Shown piece after piece: positions 21,280-37,500 of a stretch of 64,000 bases of DNA. Origin of the DNA: Eudorina sp. 2006-703-Eu-15 (lineage: Eukaryota > Chlorophyta > Chlorophyceae > Chlamydomonadales > Volvocaceae). Position numbers and translations under genes: made by a program. The first letter of the stretch is position 1; each line of letters starts with the position of its first letter. Where the stretch lies: NCBI GenBank assembly GCA_003117195.1, contig BDSI01000081.1, positions 436,773 to 500,772 on the forward strand, given 5' to 3'. Under the pieces are notes generated by a model. The model saw only the letters and a program-made list of their open reading frames with translations. It was not told where the DNA came from and did no database searches.

Positions 21280-22723
21280 CTGGCGGGGGAGGGGGGCAGC
21301 GAGGGGGAGGTGGATTCCCCGGAGGGGCCGCGGGGCGGGGAGGGGAGGAGAGCAGCGGAGGGGGCCAACATTCAGCCGCGTGACGGGTGACAGCCCAGAC
21401 ACACCCGGGAGGGCGGGAGGCGCGGTGTCCTCAGGCTATGACATCGATTTAAATACAGATAGAGACGCAGAGTTTTGGGCGGCGTGTGTGAAGCACCCTG
21501 GATGCTGGACCGGTCCACCCCCGGAGTGTCGGACCCTGCACCCCGCACAGGAGCACACAAGCACCCAGCCCAATAGCAACGGCATGTAAGGGACTCTGTA
21601 AATGCAGATCGCTTTGGGCGGGTGCGCGGTGTGTGGGTACAAGTCTGTTGCTACTGCCCGGGCACCCAAGGGATCTGGAGGCCCGTGGTCAGCTCGGAGC
21701 GCAGCGCAGATGGGGCGGTGATGGAGGCTCCAGTCGCTTTAAGATAGCCTATAACTGACACAGATCCGTCCAGCGCTTCATAGAAGCTAGACGTGCATCG
21801 CAGCCGGCTGGGACAGCGCTCGTACAGCCGCGTCGAAGCGCTGAATTGAAAATCGCACCCTCCTAGTTTGTACTCTTCAAAACATAGAACTTTGTCCGTT
21901 TGCTGACAATGCCGTCCGGCTGTACCATCCGCTTACCTTCACGCGCACTTTAGTTCTCAACCATGCACGGACGAGCAGCCCGCTCAGTCCGGTTCGCGCT
22001 TGCGATGGGTCCTTGGGCGCCGCGGCTTTGTCAAGAGCAGACCAAAAGTGACCTCGTGTCTCCCATTGAAACAACGATGCCGGTGCGCCCGCGTCGCGTC
22101 TTGCTCCGCGCAAGCGAGCTCGAAATGAGCTCATGGAGCGCAAAGGAGGAGGCTGTCCTTCCTCCTCTTTTTCTTTCGCCTCGACATAGCTAGCACCGTC
22201 CGCGAATGCCGGGGGCTGCCGCTGCGACCGCGACGGATTTGCTTCACACTGAATTTCCGAAGGGCCAGCGTCAGAGCTTGCCGATGAAGATGTACCAACC
22301 ATTCTTTGTGAATACTACCAAAATACCGTCACTGGTACAGCTGCCCTGTGCATAAGCACATCCAGTGGCACTGTCTATCGTATAATATTAGCTGCAAGGA
22401 TATGCCACAAGGCGCACACTAGACCGATGGCTAGCCAATGATTATTTTGCATATCAAAACAAGCGACGCAACGAAGGATCAAGCAACAGATTTTTTTTCC
22501 AAAAATGAACCTCCAACGCCGAAACCTCCGACGCCAGCGCGTACCCTGCTAGACCTATACAAAAATTGATGCAGCAATATGCACATCAATTTTAGTGGTG
22601 TAGGCCACTACATCTCCAGGCTCGCATCTTAGTAGGGATCGATCGCACCATGGTTCCGGAGGTGGATAGATGATTACTGACGTGACATCAGTACTTTCGC
22701 AACTCACAAAAATCGCAGCTCAT
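21280..22723. other. 5' side of the cyclase gene, no other gene recognised
   Basis: This should hold the missing first exon and promoter of the minus-strand cyclase. The frame of the 21151-21279 exon stays open upstream to about 21402 but without an ATG. No family similarity was seen elsewhere in the stretch. Confidence 0.35.
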
Positions 22724-22728
22724 TTACA
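22724..22728 (-). terminator. TGTAA polyadenylation signal of RPT2
   Basis: TGTAA on the minus strand, about 250 bases beyond the RPT2 stop codon. TGTAA is the usual poly(A) signal in volvocine algae. Confidence 0.55.
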
Positions 22729-22976
22729 AATGTGTCCCTGGTGGAACATTTTCCTCAGTAGGTCACAATACGCCCGGTCCTTTACGGAACCGTCCGGCAC
22801 ACGATTCCACCAGCGTTCAGAAAAATTCTTGCCCAACAAAGCCTGCATACTAGCAGAGGCGACCGCAAAAGCAACGCAGGCGCAAGCGCCGAAACCAAAC
22901 TTCACCCCCTTACGCCCCGTCGCACACTGTCCAGAAATTCCTCTCAGGGAGGTCCGCGCTTCGTGTCTGGCCTTCC

Positions 22977-27497
<4,521 letters not shown>

Positions 27498-27728
27498 GGC
27501 TACTCAGAACGTGCACAAGCAGCAAAGTTTGTAAAAAGAACCTTCAATGCTAAATAGTTTAAGCCTGTCAGTTCTGTAAGGTAATGCCCAGGCAATGCTG
27601 CACCAGCGCGCTTGAGATCTGCAATCGTTTGGTGAGTCCCGCCAACACAGCGTCAGGAGTCTGCCAAAGGACACCGAAAGCGCTGAAGTAAAGAAAATGG
27701 TGAACTTGCTAATGAACATGAGGGTGTC

Positions 27729-27733
27729 TTACA
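27729..27733 (-). terminator. TGTAA signal, possible 3' end of the NNF1-like gene
   Basis: TGTAA on the minus strand, about 410 bases beyond the stop codon at 28146-28148 and upstream of the RPT2 start. Confidence 0.35.
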
Positions 27734-28145
27734 GTCGATTGGTATCGCTGGGCACGAGCGCACGACAACCGACATCGCGTAATTCCAAATAACAGGAACC
27801 TGTACCGCACAGCGACCCGCATAACTTCCATACAGCTTAGGTTAAATACCATCGCTTACTGCAATCGATCAAGCGCGTAAACCCCCACATTCGCCGATTG
27901 TAGAAAACCCTGAAAGGCACAAGTCTCAGACGTCAATTCACACCGTTCACCAGCAATCCCCCAATGCTCCCGATCTTTTTCACACGTTTCTACGCTCGAC
28001 GTCCGTTGGATCGTGCTCAATCGAACGTTTCGCTGGGCGACGCTGAAGTTGGCCAGACGCGGGTGATGTCGTACACCTGCACGCATGGACAATCGCGTGT
28101 TTATAGGCATCTTTCGTGCACAACATGACAGAACCTAGTCAGCGC

Positions 28146-29633
28146 CTAACCGTATCCCCGGCAGGCCCTCCGATTGCTCTTCGCACCCACCTGCTTGACG
28201 TCCGTGACAACGCGCTGGTACGTCGCCACCAGCTTGTCGACCGCCTCCTTGCGCAACGCTAGCGTCGTCGACAGCCGGCTCTCAGTCCTTCGCGCCTGCC
28301 ATTGGTTCGAACAAGTGTCGACGAAGACAGCGAAGCAGCTACAGTCAGCCACCATGCACGTCCTAGGCACGGGTTTCAACATAACTGATGATGCGGTGAC
28401 TTACGAGAGGCGGCGCGGGTGGCTCAGTACGCCCTGTGCATCATGCGAAAACGACAATGGGCCTACACCACTCTTGGTATGCAGATCACAAGCCAGTCAT
28501 TGAGAACAGCCCAAGGCCACTTCATAGGCACCCCAACCTGCACCAGTGCATGTCATGTAGCAAGCCCGCTGGGGGTTTCATCTAGATGAACGGATAATCC
28601 CTACAGCGGTGAACTTCTCGTGACATGGAAGTGCATCTGCACCCCCCTACCTTTTCGAGCATGTCCTGCAAGTGCTGCGCCTCCTGCCAGAGCGCGTAAC
28701 GCCTTGCAATGCGCTCCGCGTTGTGCACGACTGCCTCCGAAACTTCATGCCCCGCCAATCCGGCAGATGACGTCTTCCTAAGGGAACCATTTTGGAAGTT
28801 TTAGGTCTGGGTCGTTTGTGAAGACGTGGTGATCTTGCACATGAATCTGCCACCGGATGACCACTGCAGACGGGCCTATGTGTACTGTGTTCAAATGCGC
28901 ACTTCGAACAAGCGAGTGCTGCATGTTTGCCTCACCTGCCGGGCGTTGCTGCCGTTGCACCCGTGCGGGGCGTTGCGGTCGCGACTTCCACAGCCTTCGC
29001 CTCGTCCGCGAGCTTATCGAGGGATTGCAATCGGCCAAGCAAGTGATGCTCGGCACAGATCACCTGGTATTCTTCCTGTGTGCAAAAGAAGCCGGCACAC
29101 GTCGCCGGATGATAAACAGTATCGATTGTCTAGTGTATGGTCGCCCGATGTTGAGAACAGAGAAATGCACATGCCGCGGAGACACGGCCCAAAGCCGCCT
29201 GAGTGAGAAGCAGCAAGGGGGCCCATCGCACGCCTCAGCCATCCCCACACTGTCAAAGCCACGCGCACCTGGCAATGAAAGCGAACAAGTGCAGCGGCTT
29301 GCTTGTAAGCGTCATAGAGCGCGTCAACCAGCGCCGTGTCCATACTGGGGAAGTACACTCCGAAGTCCTGTACGGAAGAAGGTACGGAGCCGTGGTCAAG
29401 GTCGTTGAAACTACGGTACGCAAGCGGAGCGCTGAAAGCTCCATGAGGTCCAGCGCACATACCTCGCGGGAAGGATCCTTCAATCCATACTCCAGCACTT
29501 TATCAAACGCCTCCTTGAGCAATGCTGCCCTAGAGGAAACCCGTTCTGCGACAGGTGGTGTCTTCGTGCCCGGCCCTAGCACTTCCATATCTATGGCATG
29601 CGGCGATCCCATATCTGCAATATCAATTTCCAT
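28146..29633 (-). CDS. Coiled-coil protein, possible NNF1/PMF1 kinetochore subunit
   Basis: Five minus-strand exons (29463-29633, 29269-29367, 28936-29075, 28651-28777, 28146-28295) join in phase into about 228 residues, starting at ATG 29631-29633. The N-terminal third (RAALLKEAFDKVLEYGL, then VYFPSMDTALVDALYDAYKQ and EYQVICAEHHLLGRLQSLDK) resembles the layout of NNF1/PMF1, a MIS12/MIND-complex subunit: a helix, an F-rich stretch, an amphipathic helix, then L-LD-L. The C-terminal half is predominantly helical and probably coiled (HNAERIARRYALWQEAQHLQ, LSTTLALRKEAVDKLVATYQ). The assignment rests on pattern only; another coiled-coil protein is possible. The last exon may instead splice at GTGGGT (28190) to an undetected exon. 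NOP10 is transcribed divergently from 29994. Confidence 0.55.
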
Positions 29634-29993
29634 TTATTCTAGCAGCGCAATTCTCTACAGTGCCCTGGAAGCGAGTCGCAAAGGATGACAGCTTAAGCTT
29701 TTTAGCAGTTGAGGATGAAGTAAGTATGATCGAGTACAATTGCAAAAGCCTCGCGCGAAACGGAGACGCGTGTGGCTAGACAGTTGAAATTTCGTGTTCT
29801 CAGTCGTACGGTTACTCATAATTTTACTGAACTGTCTTATGATGAAAGCTGGTGTATAATACTTTCATGAGCAATACAACCCCAGCTAAAATAATATTCG
29901 TTTGAGGAACGTTATCACGCGACATTATCAAGTTTTGCCCATCGCCCCTCCGCGCTTGTCTTGAGACTAACCCAGTAGTATCGACACGCCATC
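29634..29993. promoter_or_regulatory. Shared intergenic region, NNF1-like / NOP10
   Basis: 360 bp between two divergent start codons, AT-richer than the flanks. It must contain both 5' UTRs and promoters. No individual element could be assigned. Confidence 0.5.
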
Positions 29994-30359
29994 ATGTATC
30001 TGATGTACTACGAGGACGAGGCTGGGGACAGGGTTTACACTCTCAAGGTGGGCTTTGGGACAATTATGGTATACGTTGTTGCCGCGGTACAGGAATGAAG
30101 ATATCTTGTAAGCAAAACGCTAGTGTGCATTTGCCTGTTGTTTCTACACCTTCTCATTTGCCAGCCGCCGTCACGACAACCGCCGCTCCTCTCCCTTTGT
30201 TGAAACACATGCTTACAGAAAATCGATCCATCTGGAAATCCTACAAAGTCGGCGCATCCTGCTCGGTTCTCTCCTGACGACAAGTTCTCGCGGGAACGGA
30301 TTACGTGTAAAAAGCGCTTCGGCTTGCTGCCCACGCAGCAGCCGCCACCGGAGCTCTGA
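29994..30359 (+). CDS. NOP10: H/ACA snoRNP subunit NOP10
   Basis: A small core protein of H/ACA ribonucleoproteins, which guide pseudouridylation of rRNA and snRNA. Exon 1 (29994-30047) encodes [18 protein letters not shown] and ends at AAG|GTGGGC. Exon 2 (30219-30359) follows CTTACAG and begins [20 protein letters not shown], then [20 protein letters not shown], ending PPPEL. The joined protein is 64 residues, the normal length. GDRVYTLK, the [11 protein letters not shown] segment and the RITCKKRFG core are family signatures. Both exons are too short to stand out as reading frames. A TGTAA at 31129-31133 could end the transcript, although 770 bases away. Confidence 0.97.
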
Positions 30360-31484
30360 GCAGACATGCAGATTCATGTACAAGCGACGTGCATTATGTG
30401 GCGCGTGGTGGGTGATGTCATCTGGGTTACGTCCTGTCTCCAGCGTCTCCTTCAGCTTGTACGCCACACGCGTAAAGGGGGCCAAGTCGGCCTTGTTTCA
30501 AATGCGTGGGGAGCAAGTGGGACCTGGCGTTGGACGTTGGGGGCGTCAGCGCTGGACCCTTGCGCAGCCACTGTGTTTCGAGACGTAAGGCTCAGGTGCT
30601 GCTAGGCACAGAGTTCCGTCACGATCCTTTTCTTCTAGATAATTGCAAGCCAAATGTTGTCGGACCCAGGACGTCACTGATGTAGACAACGCTGGGTGTG
30701 TGCCGGCAAGCGTGTCGGTATAGGGACGGCATGTCCCGAGGGTCATATACCATGCCAGTCGTGTCAGTTACTTCGCACTTGCAACTTCTTCTGAAATTAT
30801 GGTCAAGTGCAAGTGCGCAAAGATTCCTGGCGATGTGCATGTGCGCCGTGTCTCATGGTTTTGTCGTGTGCGCCGTGTGGTGCCCCGCCAGTGGGCATTG
30901 TGGACGCAAGGGCATTCGATGCGAGTATGATGTCCCCTACACTGTGGGCGAGCGTGTTTCGGTTGGAAGCACCGATCCAGGAAGCGCTGATTAGTAAGTT
31001 CGCTCCCTGTTACTTCATCCTCGAATAATTCCACGAGTTACACTGGGATGCAGAGGGCCGCATAAATTGCACGGCGCCCATGGGCACTGCGGACCGAATG
31101 TGCTACAGCCGTGGGCAGTGAGGATTGCTGTAAACGGCCCATCGTCTGTGATATACTACGCGCACTCAGTTACTGCGCTCCGGCAAAGACGGGGCCTAGT
31201 CCCCCTATAGAACATTTCATGTTACCTATCCTTGCAAGTCTACAACACTGTAGCACAAACGTGCCTGACATCACGTTCTGGGTCGGGTCACAGCCATTTG
31301 TGGCCCCTGGCACGGCGCCTCTGCCTGCTGGCGCCACAGCTTCGCGCCCCAGTGTCACAAATTCCGTAAGATTGTCACGTGAGATGCAGCCCCGCCCTCA
31401 ATACTCGACGGACGTGCGTGTCTTTGCGGCGCAGTCTTACTCGTAGTGCCACGAAAGCGGCTGCCTCGATGTAGGAAGCGATTG
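30360..31484. other. 3' flank of NOP10, no gene recognised
   Basis: No supported coding region was found here. TGTAA occurs at 31129-31133 on the plus strand. The opposing coiled-coil gene ends near 31485. Confidence 0.4.
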
Positions 31485-31489
31485 TTACA
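31485..31489 (-). terminator. TGTAA signal of the long coiled-coil gene
   Basis: Minus-strand TGTAA about 70 bases after the stop codon at 31558-31560. Confidence 0.5.
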
Positions 31490-31557
31490 AGGGGGGCCAG
31501 CAACAAGCTGCTCGCTCGCCGTACAGGCGCAGACGGCCTCGATGTAAATAAAGCAGG

Positions 31558-34500
31558 TCACTTCTTCGGGTACGGCGACATGCCCGCAAACAGGTCCATG
31601 ACGCACTTGCCGTCCGACGCGCCTCCCTTCTGCTGCTTGGATGAGGGGATGCCCGAAGCCTGCGGCGTCGACAATAGTGGACGTGAGCACGATGGCGCAA
31701 TGCGTGGCAGAACCGCAGCAAAAGATACGTTCTCGTATCAGCTGAAATTCTGTCGCCGGGCCAAACTTGGTTCACACCTCCATCACCAGCCACATGGTTA
31801 CGTAGATACATAGCCGGGCGATGCGCTATCAGAAAGCAAACGTGATTGCCGCACGCACCTTTTTGCGGCCGCCGGTGGCGCCACCCCCGAACGCGGAGCT
31901 GACCTCGTTGCCGCCGCCCACGTCAGCGGTGGTTGTCTGCGACACAAGACGTGGAGCAACTTTGGGTATCGGTATCGCCGTGTGAATAGCACGAGCCCAG
32001 CAGCCTGTCTAACACAGGCCAGGTTCGAATCATGGCACCCTCCCCGCCATGTGATTCGGCGGGTCTGGCGCAGTTTCCAGGAGAGGCAATCCTGGCGCGC
32101 TGGTAACCTAGCTAGTGTGTTGGCCGGTATGGCTGCATGACCCCCCCCTCCGGCGAGTGATGGAGGATGGGTGCGCAGTCCTTGGTAGGGGTTGATGAGA
32201 TGAGGCGCCTACGAGCTCTCTGGGCCCGTCGGAACACCCGGTCAGGATTCGGATCCACCTTGTAACGATTACATTACATTACTACAGGCTAGGTGCTTTG
32301 CACTGGGGACATCATTACGTCCACAACCCGCAACAGGCTCCCATCTCCGGCATGGACAGAAGCCGCATTGGATTTACCTGGACGGACATGCCCATCGACA
32401 TGCCCTTGAAGAGCGAGAAGCGGCCACCCTTAGTTGCAGCGGGCATTTGAGACGGCGCTGCACGGGCGTCTTCCCTTCCAGTCTGCAGGCCAAACGGATG
32501 ACGTAAGGGTCAGTGTCTAGAGACTGACAACTCGTGGTATTATGCCTTCGTCGGTGCTGGAAGACATATTAAGACACAACCAGTGCCTAACCGGACGGTC
32601 CACGTCAAACTGCGCATGGTGTCGTACACGCGAAACGCACGTGAGCCCCCCCATCATCGTCTAACCTTGACTCGTTTGTTCGGATGTCCCGTCACAGTCA
32701 CATCTTGGCTCTGGGTAGGATCGTCCATCTCGCTCTCCGTCGTCAGGTCCGCGAACTCGTCGTGCGATCGCCGCACACTTGCAACCTTCCGCGCCGCCTG
32801 TGTACCTGTGGCCCCCGTTGCTGTCGTTGTTGTTGCTGGCAAGCGCTCCGAGACCGCCGCGGCCTTCGGTGCCTAAAATTGCGCACGGCACCAGAGCGGT
32901 CGGGCAAGCGGTAATCAAGGACTGCCGTGACGGTCAATTTCTCACCCAACCATGCAGGCTCGGCATCAAAGACGGTAGATCGATGTGGGTCCGTAGATCT
33001 CCTTCCAGTTGATTGCAGCAACGGCAAGCAAATGGGCACATACCTTGGCTGGCGGCGGTGGCATTGAGCTGTACGCCTTGCTCCTCGCGTTGACCATGTT
33101 GCCCTGCGGGACCAGCGGCTGCCTGCTTCCAGCGGCCGCTCCCTTGCCGGCGTCGTCCTTCTTTGTGTTCTCACCGTCGCCACCTTTGATTGGCGCAGCT
33201 TTCGGATGGGGCCCCGTGGGTTTGGACACGTCCGCAGCCGGCTTACTGCGTGCTGCGGTGTTACTGGGCTTCGTTACGCCGCCATTTCCAGACACGACAC
33301 CCTTCGCCGCTGTAGCGTGTGACTTGCGCGTCCCGGCCGCAGCCGTAACTGGGTTGGAGTCGTCCTTTGCCTCCGAATCGCGCATCACAGTGTCCAACGG
33401 CTTTTGACCACGCCCGCTGTCCTGGGATTTCTTCGGTGGCGGCTTGGTAGGAGCCGCCTTGTGCGTACCCTTCTTGTCGCCAATGTTCTTCTCCTGTAGT
33501 GACCCGTCAACAGGTAATAACAGATGTTGAGCATGCGGGGAGGTTCGGTTGTGGGCGTGAACGACTGGGGGCATGTACGGCTTCGTACGCTAACAGCAAG
33601 GGAGACGACCGTTGGGTGCGCGCTAAAACTTGGACAGGACCAAGACTGACCTGGGACCCCAAAGCCGTACCTTGTCGGCCGTCTGCCCTGGCTGCGACTG
33701 GCTTTGGTGACGTGGAAACGTTGCGGTGTTTCGCAGCCCCGTGTCCTCCTTGGGGCACTCAACAGCCGGGGTTTCAACTTCCAGATCCGGGCGCGCCCTG
33801 CAGGACGTGCAACGTACCAACTGACATAGTCAATGTCAAGGCAATGGGCTCTGGACCCTACGCCAGAAAACTGCCGCGCCTTGACTAAAAAATAAGCCGT
33901 CGACTTGCAAACGACCGCGCGTCTTGACCGCCCATCACGCTCCCATCTCTGAGCTACGGCATCATAGACAACCTTTCACCAAGAACCACTTACCCTTGAT
34001 CGATGCGCTCCAGTGGGAAAGACCGCCCCGGCGCCGCGTCGCACGCGCCTGGGTCGCCCACAACGGCGGCGATGTCGTGGTCGTTTGCCATCGATCTGTC
34101 CATGCGCCCGTCGGCAGCGGCGCCCGACCCGTCACCAGCGCCGCGCTCGTGGCCCATGTGCTCCGCATTTTCGGGTAGTTCCTCGACCACCACCTCGACC
34201 TGCTCATCGACGACCGTCTCGCGCTGTAGTGCCTCTGCATCAGAAAGCAGCTGCTGCTGCTGCTGCTTCCCAGGGGCTGTTTTACTTTCAAGCTGCCGCT
34301 GCAAATCCTGCAGCTCCTCCTGCAGGCGAAGCCTCTCCCGCTCCATTTGCGCTTGCGCCTCTTCTCGCTCACGGTCCTGCCGCTGCCGATCCTCACGCTC
34401 AAGGTTCCACTGCCGCTGCGCCTCCAGTGCGTCGCTATTCAGCTTCTGCACCTGGCCCCGCAACTGCTCCTCATCCACGGCCCGCTCCTTCAGTTGCACC

Positions 34501-37500
34501 AACTCCTGCTCCAGGCTGCGCTGCTGCGCCTGCCACTCGCTTTTCTGCTGCTCGAACGACATGCGCTGCTGCTCAGATTGGTCGTGCAGGCGCTTGAAGT
34601 CGGCGTCTGCCTTCTCACGTGCTGCAGCAACCTCCTGACGAGCGGCGGAAAGCTGCAGCTCCAGGCGCGAGGCGTTTTCGCGCGCGAATGTCAGGGCCTG
34701 GTCTCCTGCCGCTGAGCCGCTCTCAAGCTCCTGCGATCGGCGTTGCGCAGAGGCATAGCAAAGCGAGTCATAGCCAAGTCATAACCAAGTGACAGTACTC
34801 TTTGGCGTTTGCCTTTTTCAAAATTGTGATGTATTCGGTTGTCAGGCTCCAATGAGCTTCAGACATGTCGCCGACACTGACCATACAGTACATTGTACGG
34901 CAGAGACCCATCCCCGAGCGCATCACAAATGTGTGCGTTACCGAACAGTACTAGAAAGGTCGCTTCATGGTGAGCACCGCTTGCATGAACGAACTATAAA
35001 TATGCTCCCTCCGCTGTCGGGTCATCGTTGACAACCGAAGCCTACTCAAAGCACATTGCAGAAACCGGCCGCACTGCCAAGTCTGCCATGTTGTGTACTC
35101 CGAAGCGCACCCGGGCGGGCCGGCACTACAAGGTAGGGCACCACCCCGTCAACCGGAATCGAGAAAAAGGTGATAGTGCCCATGCCGCGCCTGCATGTGT
35201 CTATGCGCACCAGCTCACCTGCAATCGCGTACTTAGGGTCTTGACCCGCTCCTCAAGCTCCTCCCGTTGCCGCTGTGAGGCCGCCGCAGCATCACGCAGG
35301 CTCTGCTCTGCGTTAGCCTCCAGCTCAGCCCGCAAGTTATCCACCAGGCGTTGCGCGTGCTCCTCCGCATCCTTCCTTTCAGCCGCCGTGACCGCCTCCA
35401 TCTCCCTGCGTGTCGTGAGCGCAATAGTATCCATGCCGTGTCCAAATGTTGCAGGTGAAACGTGAGTGAACAGGCCACTGCCGGATCACATCTGTTTAAA
35501 CATGCGCCCTTTCCTGAGCTGACCACAACCAATGTTTGGCATTGTGCGCTGTTCGCACGCGCCGGCTTAAATCATGGCGCCCATCGAGTTGTGCTCTAAG
35601 CATACCCTATTGTTCAGGACGAAACATGCAGCGCCGCAGCAATGCTGAACGCCCCCCCCCCAACACCCCTGCACGGCAACGTACTTGTCCCACTCGTCGC
35701 GCTCCTTCTGATGCTCAACCTCCATCCGAAGCCGCAGCGCCGCCAACGCCTCTTGCGCCTCTGCGCGCGCTGCTGAGACGTCGCGCTCGTACTTGGCCTG
35801 GGCGCACACATACGAATGTGCGTACGACAAGATAGAGTGAGCGCCGATGTACTCCATGGCTTTCCATGGAAGATGCAGCAGGCCGTTGCGTCACCGGTCG
35901 CGACTTTCACACATACCACAAACCCACAGAAGCGGTACGTGTTTCAGGTCATGATGAACACACCGGGACGCACCTTGCTCTCCTGGGCTTGTGCGTCGGC
36001 CTTCTGGCCAGCCTGAGCGACTTGCGCCTTGAGGGTCGCGATTTCCTCCGATGAAGCTTTGCGCAAGGCCTGTGTATGCCCGAAGTTCCAGTACAGCAAT
36101 GGCAGTTAGGTAATGCCTGGCTGGGTCCTCTTATGGCAAATGTAGCCGCGAACAACAATGTTCGGGGTCCGCTGTAACATCATGGAAGGAACACGACAGC
36201 GGACAACCCAGCCACGGATGTGTTTTAGGCATGGCTACCGCCGTGTGGCACTCATGTACCTGCAGTTCCGCCTTGACTGCAGCCTCGCGCTCCGCTGCGC
36301 TCCGGGCGCCGGCTGACTCAGCAGCTTGCAGCGCCGCTGTCACCTTCTTAAGCTCCTCCGATAGCTGCGGACGGCAAGCCGCAAGTGTACGTAGGACAGC
36401 CTTCAGTTGCGCCCCCGACTTTTCCAACCTGACTAATTGCATATCCACGCAACTAACGACCACCATAACTCGCTATACGGCCATCATTCTCAGTGCAGTC
36501 CAAGAAGTACACTGGCTGCCAGGACGTTCATTATGCGCGCTTTGTGCAGACCGTCAAGGCAGATTTTAGTTCCGGAGAGTAACTCATTACCGCTTCTGAA
36601 GGTTCGCGCCAACTTACTCGCTTGGCTTCGGCTTCCGCCTCAGAGCGCACACGACGCCGCATCTCGTCGTTTTCCCGAGCGGTGCGCTCAGCGAACCGTT
36701 CCAGCCGGGCCTCTCCTGCCCTCTCCGCCTCTCGTATCCGTTGCTCGGCCGCGGCTACGGAAGCAGCAGCGCGCGCCGCCTCAGCGGCCGCCGCCGCTTG
36801 CGCAGCAGCCAGCATTGTAGCCAGCTCGTCCTGCAAGAATAACATGATCTCATTGTTGGTATGTAGCGCAAAGGAAAAGGAGACATGAGGGATGACGTCA
36901 GTAGCTTCACCAGAAACCTTAGGTACTACCGTCCGGGTTGCCAGGCATGCGTTGTACCCTCATGTAACACGTGTACATGAGTCCACACTTGCACATCTTA
37001 CCCCCTTGGCCTTGGCCCCCTCACGCTCTGCCGTAAGCTCCTCCACCAGACGGACGACTTCCGCGGAGCGTGCCGACAGCTCCTCACGCAGTGCGGCCTG
37101 TGATTGCAAACAGGTGCTCAGATTTTACAAGAACTCCAAAAAAGCAGACAGACTCATCAGCATCCCCTAAAACCGACCGTAACCATAAGCCTAATAACGC
37201 CGCGTCACTGGAGCTTGTCAAGGGAATGCGCCGTTTCCCAATTGCAGCTCAAGTACCTCCAGCGTGGTGAGCTCCTCAAGGCGCGTAGCAGTCTCTGCGC
37301 CCTCCTGCGCCAAGCGCTGCACATCAGCCTCGCGACATGCCATCTCCGCCTGAAGAGCCTCGAGGCGACGGCCCAGCTGCTCAGCCTGCACAGGATTCAA
37401 GTAACCAGTATGACAAGCCATCCAACTACAGGTCGGAAGTTTAGTACGACACGTGTCGTACAACAGTGGCAACCACAGCGCGCCGTGCCGTTTGGGTACA

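Noticed and set aside
32022..32031. Functional tRNA gene at the B box
   Set aside because: No acceptor stem, D-arm or anticodon arm could be formed around GGTTCGAATC. The long body and tail indicate a SINE.
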